Of a stretch of 64,000 bases of DNA, positions 33,654 through 43,610 are shown piece after piece (position 1 is the stretch's first letter; each line of letters opens with the position of its first letter). The position numbers and the translations under genes were made by a program. This DNA comes from Streptomyces aureoverticillatus. Its GTDB lineage: Bacteria; Actinomycetota; Actinomycetes; Streptomycetales; Streptomycetaceae. Below the pieces are notes generated by a model. That model did not search any database. It was not told the DNA's origin and saw nothing but the letters and a program-made list of their open reading frames with translations. The stretch is from contig NZ_BMSY01000001.1 in assembly GCF_014649395.1 (NCBI RefSeq), positions 1,116,001 through 1,180,000 on the forward strand, read 5' to 3'.

Positions 33654-34673
33654 GTGCAGCGGAGGGTCTACGTACCGGGCGTCGCCGCGCTCCTCGTGGC
33701 GCTGCTCGCCGGCTGCACCGGCAGCTCGGGGACCGAGAACGGCGACGACGGCAAGTCCGGCGACTCCGGGAGCTCCACGGCGGCCGCCGAGCCCGGCAAG
33801 TACCGCACCCTGCCCGAGCCCTGCGGCGCGGTCGACCAGTCGACGCTGGACTCGATGCTGCCCGGCATCGAGGACATCGAGAACGCCGAGCAGCGCGAGA
33901 AGGCGTACGAGGGCACCGCGACGGCCACGTACGACACCGACCGGCGCGTGGGCTGCCGCTGGAAGGTCGAGGCGCCGGACGCCACGCACCATCTCCTCGT
34001 CGACTTCGAGCGCGTGGTGTCGTACGACGGGACGGTCAGCGACGAGGACCGGGCGCAGGGGATCTATCGGACGAAGCTCGGCGACGCGGGCATTCCGGAG
34101 CCGTCCGCGTCGGGTGAGTCGGAGGAGCCGGAGGGGTCGGGCGAGTCGGAGGAACCGGATGATCCGGAGGATTCCGGTAATTCGGAGAGTCCCGGTGGCT
34201 CGGGCGGCTCGGACTCTTCGAGCAGTTCCGGCACCGACGACGCGAGCGGCGCCAACAGCCCCCACGGGACCCGGCGCGCCTCCGCCGTCAGCGCCAAGAA
34301 GGCCGCCGAGAAGGCTGCCAAGAGCGCCAAGAAGGGCGACGGAGCCGCCGCCACCGAGGGCGACGACGAGCCCGGCAGCCGCAGCCCCGAGGACGACGGC
34401 TCGGCCACGCCGGGCGAGGCGACACCCCCCGGCTACGAACCGCGCACCCTGGACGACCTGGGCGACCAGGCCTTCCTCGACGACGTGCTCACCACCGCCG
34501 CGTCGACCACGCGCCAGCGCACCGTGACTGTGGTGTTCCGCACGTCGAACGTGATCGTGACGGTCCAGTACGACGAGCAGCCGGCCCGCCGCACAGAGGT
34601 CCCCGACTCCAAGGAAATGCAGGACAACGCGCGCGAACTGGCTGAGAACCTCGCCGACAGGTTCGACGACTGA
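33654..34673 (+). CDS. DUF3558 lipoprotein with long acidic Ser-rich insert
   Basis: GTG 33654 follows GAGAGGAG. The 339-residue precursor has lipobox LLAGCTGSS (Cys near 22), then DUF3558 segments PEPCGAVDQSTLDSMLPG and RRVGCRWKVEAPD with the paired cysteines. About 100 residues rich in Ser, Glu, Pro and Gly, followed by Lys/Ala repeats, separate the two halves of the conserved domain. The last part (DDLGDQAFLDDVL) returns to family-like sequence. It is a paralogue of the next gene. DUF3558 proteins are cell-surface lipoproteins of unknown function. Confidence 0.85.
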   Translation: MQRRVYVPGVAALLVALLAGCTGSSGTENGDDGKSGDSGSSTAAAEPGKYRTLPEPCGAVDQSTLDSMLPGIEDIENAEQREKAYEGTATATYDTDRRVGCRWKVEAPDATHHLLVDFERVVSYDGTVSDEDRAQGIYRTKLGDAGIPEPSASGESEEPEGSGESEEPDDPEDSGNSESPGGSGGSDSSSSSGTDDASGANSPHGTRRASAVSAKKAAEKAAKSAKKGDGAAATEGDDEPGSRSPEDDGSATPGEATPPGYEPRTLDDLGDQAFLDDVLTTAASTTRQRTVTVVFRTSNVIVTVQYDEQPARRTEVPDSKEMQDNARELAENLADRFDD

Positions 34674-34798
34674 CCCCCGCCGGGAGCGCGTACGGGCTGC
34701 CCGGAAGCCGGGTCACCCGCCTCGGGCACCGCGTACCGTGACCCGACGGACCCATCGAACGGCACGGACGCCAACGAGCGAACACGAGTGAAGGAACC

Positions 34799-35707
34799 AT
34801 GCACCGACCCGCACAGCGACAGCGACAGCGACTCACCCGCGTTCTGGTGGGCGCGGCCGCCGTACCGGTGATCCTCTTCGCCTCCGCCTGCAGCAGCGAC
34901 GACGGTGGTTCGGACGGGGACAAGAAGGACTCCGGCGCCAAGCCCTCGGCGTCCGCGTCCGGCGGCGCCGGCGGCTCCGGCGACCAGGCCGCGACCGTGG
35001 AGAAGGCCGCGTTCGCCAAGCTCCCCGAGCCCTGCGACACGCTCTCCAAGAAGACGCTGGGCGACCTGGTCCCGGCCGCCAAGAACAAGTCCGGCAAGGC
35101 GGGCACATCGGACGATGTGTCCACGCGCGGCAACTGCACCTGGGACAGCCTCGACAACAACGGCGTCGACGGTTCGCAGTTCCGCTGGCTGCGCGTGTCG
35201 CTGAACCGCTTCGAGTCGGACCAGTCGCTCGGCAGCGGCGCCAAGCGCGCCCAGACCAACTTCACCAAGCAGGTCACCGACGCCCAGGCGGCCAAGGGCG
35301 CCAAGGACGTCAAGACGACGCCGGTGCAGGGCGTGGGCGACCAGGCGACGCTGGTCAGCTATGACGTGAAGAAGGACAAGGACACCTTCAAGCAGCAGAC
35401 GCTCGTGACGCGCGTGGAGAACGCCGTCGTCACGGTCGACTACAACGGCGCGGGCCTCGCGGGCGACAAGTCGCCGGACGCGGGCGACCTGGCCAAGGAC
35501 GCGCAGAAGGCCGGCAAGGAGGCCGTCGCGGCGGTCGTCGCGGCGAACAAGGCGGGCGGCGCGGGCACTTCGGCCAAGCCGTCCGACGGCTCGGACAAGG
35601 CCGACAAGCCGAAGGGCGACTCGGACAAGTCCGGGGACGACTCGGACAAGTCCGAGGACGGCTCCGGCGCCAAGCCGAAGACCGACGCCAAGCCCAAGAG
35701 CGAGTAG
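34799..35707 (+). CDS. DUF3558 lipoprotein (paralogue)
   Basis: The 302-residue precursor has lipobox FASACSSD (Cys near 31) and a Gly/Ser linker. The DUF3558 domain has PEPCDTLSKKTLGDLVP and GNCTWDSLDNN (cysteine pair), then GVGDQATLVSYDVKKDKD. The C-terminal ~60 residues are Lys/Asp/Ser repeats (SDKSGDDSDKSEDGSG), a probable wall-spanning linker. Arrangement and motifs match the preceding gene, so they arose by tandem duplication. A 16-bp perfect hairpin follows. Confidence 0.87.
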   Translation: MHRPAQRQRQRLTRVLVGAAAVPVILFASACSSDDGGSDGDKKDSGAKPSASASGGAGGSGDQAATVEKAAFAKLPEPCDTLSKKTLGDLVPAAKNKSGKAGTSDDVSTRGNCTWDSLDNNGVDGSQFRWLRVSLNRFESDQSLGSGAKRAQTNFTKQVTDAQAAKGAKDVKTTPVQGVGDQATLVSYDVKKDKDTFKQQTLVTRVENAVVTVDYNGAGLAGDKSPDAGDLAKDAQKAGKEAVAAVVAANKAGGAGTSAKPSDGSDKADKPKGDSDKSGDDSDKSEDGSGAKPKTDAKPKSE

Positions 35708-35747
35708 CCCGACGCGGCGCGTACACACGCGCGTACGCACCACAGTT

Positions 35748-35783
35748 GCCGGAGCCCGGCCGCCCACGCGGCCGGGCTCCGGC
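35748..35783. terminator. strong terminator after the DUF3558 pair
   Basis: A 16-bp perfect stem (35748-35763 with 35768-35783) has a CCAC loop, 41 bp after the stop. Confidence 0.8.
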
Positions 35784-35887
35784 ATGCGGCGGACCCCTCC
35801 ACGAGTCGCGCGCGGCGACCGTCGGGCCCAGGCTGGAAGGGAGTGGAGTTGTCCCAGGTCCCGCGGCGGGCCGGAGGCGGAGGAGTC

Positions 35888-36253
35888 ATGACGGCAACGA
35901 CACGGAACGACGCTCCTGTCGCGATCGAAGGCGGCGGCGTGGAGCTGCGCATGCAGGAGGTCGGGGGAGACATGACCGTCGCGTTTGCCCGGTTTCCCAA
36001 GGGCACGGACATGTCGCCGGTCGTCAAGGGCCTGCCCGATGACCTGTGTCAGTGCCCCCACTGGGGATACCTGATCAAAGGGCGCCTGAAGATGCGGACG
36101 AAACACGGGGACGAGATCTACGAGGCGGGGCAGGCGTTCTACTGGCCCCCCGGTCACGTCCCGGAAGCACTTGAGGACTGTGAGTACATGGACTTCTCGC
36201 CGACGAAGGAGTTCAACGAGGTCGTCGACCACATCAAGTCGCAGATGGGGTGA
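35888..36253 (+). CDS. cupin-domain protein
   Basis: ATG 35888 is preceded by GGAGGAG at ideal spacing. The 121-residue product forms a single small beta barrel with CQCPHWGYLIKGRLKMRTKH and IYEAGQAFYWPPGHVPEA. The His/Glu/Gly pattern fits a cupin barrel, but only some of the usual metal ligands are obvious. Two close cysteines (CQC) are unusual. It may be a small-molecule sensor or isomerase; no partner gene is evident. Confidence 0.8.
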   Translation: MTATTRNDAPVAIEGGGVELRMQEVGGDMTVAFARFPKGTDMSPVVKGLPDDLCQCPHWGYLIKGRLKMRTKHGDEIYEAGQAFYWPPGHVPEALEDCEYMDFSPTKEFNEVVDHIKSQMG

Positions 36254-36347
36254 CCCCAGGCCCCCCCTTTGCGGGGTGTGGGACCGAGGCCCGCACACGT
36301 GTGCCAGGCTATCGCTCGCAACACACCGAGCAGGGAGGGGTTCGCGG

Positions 36348-37913
36348 GTGGCCGCGATGCAACTGACACGCACACACCGGATACTCATCGGGGTGGTCGT
36401 CTTCGGTGCGCTCGTCATCGCCGGGATCGGCTTCGCCGGCTCGTACGCGGCCGTGCGCGAACTGGCCGTCAAGAAGGGCTTCGGCGACTTCTCCTACTTC
36501 TTCCCCGTCGGCATCGACGCGGGCATCTGCGTCCTGCTCGCCCTCGACCTGCTGCTGACCTGGCTGCGCATCCCCTTCCCGCTGCTCCGCCAGACGGCGT
36601 GGCTGCTCACGGCGGCCACGATCGCGTTCAACTCGGCCTCGGCCTGGCCGGATCCGGTGGGTGTGGGCATGCACGCCGTCATCCCGGTCCTGTTCGTGGT
36701 CGCGGTCGAGGCGGCCCGGCACGCGATCGGCCGGATCGCCGACATCACCGCCGACAAGCACATGGACGGCGTCCGCATCAGCCGCTGGATGCTCTCCCCG
36801 CTGCCCACGTTCCTGCTCTGGCGCCGCATGAAGCTGTGGGAGCTGCGCTCCTACGACCAGGTCATCAAGCTGGAGCAGGAACGACTCGTCTACCAGGCCC
36901 GGCTCCGCTCCCGCTTCGGCCGCGGCTGGCGCCGCAAGGCCCCGGTGGAGTCCCTGATGCCGCTGCGCCTGGCCCGCTACGGCGTCCCGCTCGCGGAGAC
37001 GGCCCCCGCGGGCCTCGCGGCCGCCGGCATCGAGCCCGCGCTGCTCCCGCCCGTGCCCCAGGCGGACCTGTCCAAGCCCGAGCTGCCCCAGGCCGGGGCC
37101 GCGACCCCGGTCGCCCTGACCAAGGCCCCGGCCGCCGAGCCCCGCCCCGCCCCGGCGCCCGCGCCCGACCCGCACGTCGAGGAGCCTCCGCCGCCCGAGG
37201 AGCCGCAGCCCGGCGCCCACGTGAGCCCCTGGTTCGCGGCCCCGCACCCGCCGCAGCAGTACGCGGACGCCCCGGTGTCGTACGACCCTGAGGCCCCGTA
37301 CGACGAGTGGTACGAGGAACAGGCGCAGGCCCAGGGGTACGAGCAGCAGGGGTACGACGAGCAACTGGCGTACGAGCAGCAGCAGTACGCCGACCAGCAG
37401 GCGTACGACCAGCAGCAGTACGCCCAGGCCCAGCAGTACGCCGAAAGCCGGCCGTACCCCGAGCACGGCCACGAAGCCCCCGCCGAGACTCCCGAAGCGG
37501 CCGACGACGGCTCCGGCTTCCGCGTCCCCGCGGGCCCCGGCCGCACCCGCCCCCTCGCGAACGGCCACCTCATCCCGGGTCCGCGCGAGGAACAGACCCC
37601 GGCCCCCGCACCCGCTCCGGAGCAGGAACCCGAGCCCCTGCCCGAGCCCGCGGCCGCGGAAGGCTCCGGCCTCCCCGACGACATGACCCGCGAGGAGGCG
37701 TACTTCACCGCCTTCCGCAAGTACGTCAGCGAAATGGGCGACTACCCCAACGCCCGCCAGTTCAGCCTCTACTTGATGGACCTGTACGGCGTGACGGGCC
37801 AGTCCGGCGGCCCCCTCACGGAGAGCACCCTGCGCCCGTACCTCCGCGGCTTCCGCGACCGCTACCAGCGCTCCCTCGACGAAGACGCCGCCGACGCCGA
37901 ACACATCGCGTAG
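36348..37913 (+). CDS. DUF2637 membrane protein with Gln/Tyr-rich linker
   Basis: GTG 36348 follows AGGGAGGGG at seven bases. The 521-residue protein has four helices in its first ~140 residues (ILIGVVVFGALVIAGIGFAG; FFPVGIDAGICVLLALDLLL; WLLTAATIAFNSASAW; HAVIPVLFVVAVEAARHAIG), the DUF2637 pattern shared with SpdB-like spread proteins of Streptomyces plasmids. A Pro-rich stretch and about 60 residues dominated by Gln and Tyr follow. A conserved C-terminal domain (EEAYFTAFRKYVSEMGDYPN and TLRPYLRGFRDRYQRSL) ends the protein. The function of chromosomal copies is unknown. Confidence 0.85.
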   Translation: MAAMQLTRTHRILIGVVVFGALVIAGIGFAGSYAAVRELAVKKGFGDFSYFFPVGIDAGICVLLALDLLLTWLRIPFPLLRQTAWLLTAATIAFNSASAWPDPVGVGMHAVIPVLFVVAVEAARHAIGRIADITADKHMDGVRISRWMLSPLPTFLLWRRMKLWELRSYDQVIKLEQERLVYQARLRSRFGRGWRRKAPVESLMPLRLARYGVPLAETAPAGLAAAGIEPALLPPVPQADLSKPELPQAGAATPVALTKAPAAEPRPAPAPAPDPHVEEPPPPEEPQPGAHVSPWFAAPHPPQQYADAPVSYDPEAPYDEWYEEQAQAQGYEQQGYDEQLAYEQQQYADQQAYDQQQYAQAQQYAESRPYPEHGHEAPAETPEAADDGSGFRVPAGPGRTRPLANGHLIPGPREEQTPAPAPAPEQEPEPLPEPAAAEGSGLPDDMTREEAYFTAFRKYVSEMGDYPNARQFSLYLMDLYGVTGQSGGPLTESTLRPYLRGFRDRYQRSLDEDAADAEHIA

Positions 37914-37956
37914 CAGGACCCGGCCGACCGACTCCCGGGCGGCGGCACGGCGAGGA

Positions 37957-38484
37957 TCAGGCCCGGCGCCTGCGGCGTCGTACGACGACGAACGCGCCCG
38001 CGGCCACGGCGGCGGCCGCCGCCGTGGCGAGGCCGACGGTCGTTCCGCGCACCCCGTCTGTTCCGCGCACCCCGTCGTCACCCGTGTCGGCGGCGGCGCA
38101 GCCCGAACCCCCGGCGGGGCCGCCGGCCTCGACCGTCACCTTGCCGCCGTAGCTGTCGTCGGGCGGGACGAACTCGGCGAAGGCGACGGCGTAGCTGCCC
38201 GGTCGGGCGTCGCAGCGGACCTTCGCGCGGCCCGTCCACGTCACCTTGCCGCCGGGGTTCTCGAGCTTCACGGTGCCCGTGAACGCCTTGGATTCCACGG
38301 TTGCGTTGTCGTCGTCGAGTTCGGTGTTCACGACGGACAGCCCGACCCACTCACCGGGACGTACCGCACCTGGTGACACCACCAGTTCGCCGTCGTCGCC
38401 CGGACCGGCCATGGCGCTCGGAACGGTCGTCAGGGCGACGACGAGGGACATCGCTCCGACAGCGGCGGGGCGAAGGCGAGTCAT
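37957..38484 (-). CDS. secreted, membrane-anchored protein with sorting-signal-like tail
   Basis: ATG 38484 gives 175 residues with a signal peptide (GAMSLVVALTTVPSAMAG) and a beta-rich ectodomain of about 110 residues. A C-terminal hydrophobic helix (VGLATAAAAAVAAGAFVVV) and an RRRRRR end complete it. Just before the helix is AADTG, which resembles the class E sortase motif LAxTG but lacks the leucine. It may be simply membrane-anchored or wall-attached. It follows lysS on the same strand. Confidence 0.72.
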   Translation of the reverse strand: MTRLRPAAVGAMSLVVALTTVPSAMAGPGDDGELVVSPGAVRPGEWVGLSVVNTELDDDNATVESKAFTGTVKLENPGGKVTWTGRAKVRCDARPGSYAVAFAEFVPPDDSYGGKVTVEAGGPAGGSGCAAADTGDDGVRGTDGVRGTTVGLATAAAAAVAAGAFVVVRRRRRRA

Positions 38485-38506
38485 CAGGTGCGGTCCCGGC
38501 AGCTTC

Positions 38507-40258
38507 CTAGGCGCCCAGGAGCTTGCGCACCCGCTCCGCACCCACGGCAAGCAGCAGCGTGGGAAGGCGCGGGCCCGTGTCCCGGCCCACCAGCAGGTGG
38601 TACAGGAGGGCGAAGAAGGTCCGCTGGGCCGTCTTGATCTCCGGCGGGAGCTCCTTGGGCCCGGCGTCGGCGGAGAAGCCGGCGCGGACCTTCGGGACGC
38701 CGTACACGAGGTGGGTGAGGCCGTCCAGGGACCAGTGGGAGTCCAGGCCGTCCAGGAGCAGCCGGAGCGACTCGCGGCTCTCGTCGTCGAGGGACGACAG
38801 GAGCTCCGTGTCCGGCGTCTCGCGGACGATGGTGCGCTGGTCGGCGGGCACCTGCGTGTTGATCCAGGCCTCGGCCCGGTCGAGCCGCGGCCGCACCTCG
38901 TCGAGCGAGGCGAGCGGGTCGGACGGGTCGAGCTCGGACAGGATGCGCAGCGTCTGGTCCTCGGCGCCGGCGGTGATGTCGGCGACGGAGGCCAGCGTGC
39001 GGTACGGCATCGGCCGCGGCGTCGTCGGCAGCGGACCGGCGGCGGTGCCCACGGCGCGCGCGTACGCCGCCGCGTCGGCGGGCAGCACCGTGCCGTCGGC
39101 GACCTTCGCGGCGAGCTTGTCCCACTCGTCGTACAGCCGCTGGATCTCCTGGTCGAAGGCGATCTTGAAGGACTGGTTGGGCTTCCGGCGGGCGTACAGC
39201 CAGCGCAGCAGCGGGGCTTCCATGATCTTCAGCGCGTCGGCGGGCGTGGGCACGCCGCCGCGCGAGGAGGACATCTTGGCCATGCCGCTGATGCCGACGA
39301 ACGCGTACATCGGCCCGATGGGCTGGGCGCCGTCGAAGACCTGCCGGACGATCTGCCCGCCGACGACGAACGACGAGCCCGGCGAGGAGTGGTCCACGCC
39401 GCTGGGCTCGAAGATCACGCCCTCGTAGGCCCAGCGCATCGGCCAGTCGACCTTCCAGACCAGCTTGCCGCGGTTGAACTCGCTCAGCCGCACGATCTCC
39501 TCGAAGCCGCACGCCGTGCACGCGTAGGCGAGCTCGGTCGTCTCGTCGTCGTAGGAGGTGACGGTGGTGAGGTCCTTGCCGCACTGCCCGCAGTAGGGCT
39601 TGTACGGGAAGTATCCGCGGAAGCCGCTGCCGTCGTCCTCGGACGCGGCGCCGGAGCCCTCGGCGGCCTCCAGCTCGGCCTCGTCGACCGGCTTCTGCTG
39701 CTTGCCCTTGGCGGCCTTGGCCGGGTCCTTCTTCGTGCGGTACTGGTCGAGGATGGCGTCGATGTCGCCGCGGTGCTTCATCGCGTGCAGGATCTGCGCG
39801 CGGTACGCCCCCGACGTGTACTGCTCGGTCTGGCTGATCCCGTCGTACTCCACGCCGAGGTCGGCGAGCGACTCGGCCATCGCGGCCTTGAAGTGCTCGG
39901 CCCAGTTCGGGTACGCGGACCCGGCGGGCGCGGGCACGGAGGTCAGCGGCCTGCCGATGTGCTCGGCCCAGGACTCGTCGACGCCGGGGACGCCGGCCGG
40001 GACCTTGCGATACCGGTCGTAGTCGTCCCAGGAGATCAGGTGCCGGACCTCGTGCCCGCGCCGCCGGATCTCGTCGGCGACGAGGTGCGGGGTCATGACC
40101 TCGCGGAGATTGCCCAGGTGAATGGGGCCGGAGGGGGACAGGCCGGAGGCCACGACGACCGGTTTGCCCGGGGCACGACGCTCCGACTCGGCGATGACCT
40201 CGTCCGCGTAGCGGGAGACCCAGTCGGTGGTATCGGTGCTCTGAGCCACGATCGGCAC
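38507..40258 (-). CDS. lysS: class I lysyl-tRNA synthetase
   Basis: The 583-residue class I enzyme has the HIGH-type motif [11 protein letters not shown] (near 47) and the KMSKS-type motif [11 protein letters not shown] (near 328). A zinc ribbon of two CxxC pairs (YCGQCG, CTACG) lies between. This is the archaeal/spirochaete-type LysRS that Streptomyces carries, unrelated to the class II enzyme. It charges tRNA-Lys. It is divergent from argS (186-bp spacer), the same arrangement as S. coelicolor SCO3303-3304. A class II copy elsewhere cannot be excluded. Confidence 0.94.
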   Translation of the reverse strand: MPIVAQSTDTTDWVSRYADEVIAESERRAPGKPVVVASGLSPSGPIHLGNLREVMTPHLVADEIRRRGHEVRHLISWDDYDRYRKVPAGVPGVDESWAEHIGRPLTSVPAPAGSAYPNWAEHFKAAMAESLADLGVEYDGISQTEQYTSGAYRAQILHAMKHRGDIDAILDQYRTKKDPAKAAKGKQQKPVDEAELEAAEGSGAASEDDGSGFRGYFPYKPYCGQCGKDLTTVTSYDDETTELAYACTACGFEEIVRLSEFNRGKLVWKVDWPMRWAYEGVIFEPSGVDHSSPGSSFVVGGQIVRQVFDGAQPIGPMYAFVGISGMAKMSSSRGGVPTPADALKIMEAPLLRWLYARRKPNQSFKIAFDQEIQRLYDEWDKLAAKVADGTVLPADAAAYARAVGTAAGPLPTTPRPMPYRTLASVADITAGAEDQTLRILSELDPSDPLASLDEVRPRLDRAEAWINTQVPADQRTIVRETPDTELLSSLDDESRESLRLLLDGLDSHWSLDGLTHLVYGVPKVRAGFSADAGPKELPPEIKTAQRTFFALLYHLLVGRDTGPRLPTLLLAVGAERVRKLLGA

Positions 40259-40378
40259 GTCCTCTTGTTTCCTCGGGATTCAGGGAATCTGGCGTAAGCC
40301 ATTCTCCCAGACGGCGGGACCCGGTCGCGGGTTGCGTTTCGGGACCCCGCCCGGGGCCCCGGTTATCCAGGCGAACCG

Positions 40379-40399
40379 GTGTCCCTCCCCATGGGACAC
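40379..40399. promoter_or_regulatory. inverted repeat and -35-like element upstream of argS
   Basis: GTGTCCC and GGGACAC (seven-base arms, loop TCCCCAT) are followed immediately by TTGACG at 40400-40405, 17 bp before CATTTA. The spacing is suitable for a housekeeping promoter driving argS. No T-box features are seen. Confidence 0.4.
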
Positions 40400-40443
40400 T
40401 TGACGCTCACCCTGATGCACGCCATTTACCAGAACGGAAGCTC

Positions 40444-42222
<1,779 letters not shown>

Positions 42223-42229
42223 CCGCAAC

Positions 42230-42272
42230 GCGGAACGCCCGCCTCCAGCCAGGCTGTGGGCAGGCGTTCCGC
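42230..42272. terminator. terminator after argS
   Basis: GCGGAACGCC (42230-42239) pairs perfectly with 42263-42272, enclosing a smaller GC-rich helix. It is followed by a copy of the GGGTGGGCACAGCCCC element (42283-42298). Confidence 0.6.
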
Positions 42273-42318
42273 ACGGCGGAACGGGTGGGCACAGCCCCCC
42301 CCCGGCCGACGGCAACCG

Positions 42319-43524
42319 CTACGACAGCCCCAGCCGAAGTCGCCTCAAGCCCTCAGCGATCTCATCCGGCGTCTGGGTCACGAAGCACAGCCGCAGAGTC
42401 TCAGCCTCCGGCGCGCCCCCATAGAACGGCGCCCCAGGAACGTAAGCAACATCCTGCGCGACCACACCCGGCAGCAAGGCAGTCGCGTCGTACCCGGAGG
42501 GCAACCGCACCCACAGGAACATCCCGCCCTCGGGCCGGTTCCAGGTGGACCCCGCGGGCAGCGCCCCGGGAAGCCCCGCGAGCATCGCGTCCCGCCGCTC
42601 CCGGTACACCCCGGCGACCCGCGCCACATGGGCGTCCAGATCGAAGTGCTCCAGATACCAGGCGGCGGCAAGCTGGTTGACGGTGGGAGTGTGCAGGTCG
42701 GCGGCCTGCTTGGCGATCGCGCAGGCCCGCAGCAGGGCGGCGGGCGCCCGCAGCCACCCGAGCCGCAGCCCCGGCGCCATCACCTTGGAGAAGCTCCCGA
42801 GCACCACGGTCCGGTCCCCGGCCCCGGGGTACGAGGCGATCCACGGCACCCGCTCCCCCTCGAACCGCAGCTCCCCGTACGGATCGTCCTCGACGATCCA
42901 CAGCCCGCGCCGCGCGGCCACGGCGGCGACGGCGGCCCGCCGCCCGGCGGGCATGGTCCGCCCGGACGGGTTCTGGAACGTGGGCACGGTGTAGAGCAGC
43001 TTGGCCCGGTGCTCGGCGACGAGCGCGTCCAGGGCGTCCGGGTCGACCCCGTCGGCGTCCCCCGGCACGGGCACGACCCGCGCGCCCGCGAAGGCGAACA
43101 CCTGGAGGGCCGCCAGATAGCAGGGGTTCTCGACGAGGACGGTGTCGCCGGGCTCGACGAGCGCGGTGGCGAGCAGCGACAGGGCCTGCTGCGAGCCCGT
43201 GGTGATCAGCACGTCGTCGGCACCGGTGGCGAGCCCGCGGGCCGTGTACCGCTCCGCGACGGCCGCCCGCAGCACGGGCTCCCCCTCGGTCGTCGCGTAC
43301 TGGAGCGCCCGGCCGGGTGCTTCGGCGAGCACGGCGGCGTACGCGGCGGCCACGCCCCGCGCGTCGAAGAACTCGGGCGCGGGCAGCCCGCCCGCGAAGT
43401 TGATGACCTCGGGCCGCGCGGTGACCGCGAGGATGTCCCGTACCGGCGAGCCCCCGATGGCGGCGGCACGCGCGGCGAGCGGCGGCGTGGGGGCGTCGGC
43501 GGGGGCGCTGCTGGTGACGGTCAT
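42319..43524 (-). CDS. PLP-dependent aminotransferase, fold type I
   Basis: ATG 43524 gives 401 residues; longer frames are out of character. The protein opens with INFAGGLPAPEFFD, has ALQYATTEGEPVLRAAVAER, LITTGSQQALSLLA and the PLP lysine in LGSFSKVMAPGLRLGW (near 245). This is the class I/II branch close to 2-aminoadipate/LysN and valine-type aminotransferases and to the catalytic part of MocR regulators, but no HTH is attached. The amino-acid substrate cannot be fixed. It lies downstream of a membrane HTH gene on the same strand. Confidence 0.9.
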   Translation of the reverse strand: MTVTSSAPADAPTPPLAARAAAIGGSPVRDILAVTARPEVINFAGGLPAPEFFDARGVAAAYAAVLAEAPGRALQYATTEGEPVLRAAVAERYTARGLATGADDVLITTGSQQALSLLATALVEPGDTVLVENPCYLAALQVFAFAGARVVPVPGDADGVDPDALDALVAEHRAKLLYTVPTFQNPSGRTMPAGRRAAVAAVAARRGLWIVEDDPYGELRFEGERVPWIASYPGAGDRTVVLGSFSKVMAPGLRLGWLRAPAALLRACAIAKQAADLHTPTVNQLAAAWYLEHFDLDAHVARVAGVYRERRDAMLAGLPGALPAGSTWNRPEGGMFLWVRLPSGYDATALLPGVVAQDVAYVPGAPFYGGAPEAETLRLCFVTQTPDEIAEGLRRLRLGLS

Positions 43525-43610
43525 CGGGGTTCCCTTCCCTCCGGGGGTCCCCGGCAGGGTAGACACCCGGGTGCCGCCCACAACAGTCATTCCGCGATAC
43601 GGACCGCGGG

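Noticed and set aside
34080..34430. Possible frameshift in the first DUF3558 gene at its Ser/Glu-rich stretch
   Set aside because: The frame stays open, third-position GC recovers after the insert, and family-like sequence resumes (DDLGDQAFLDDVL), so an in-frame low-complexity insert is the simpler reading.
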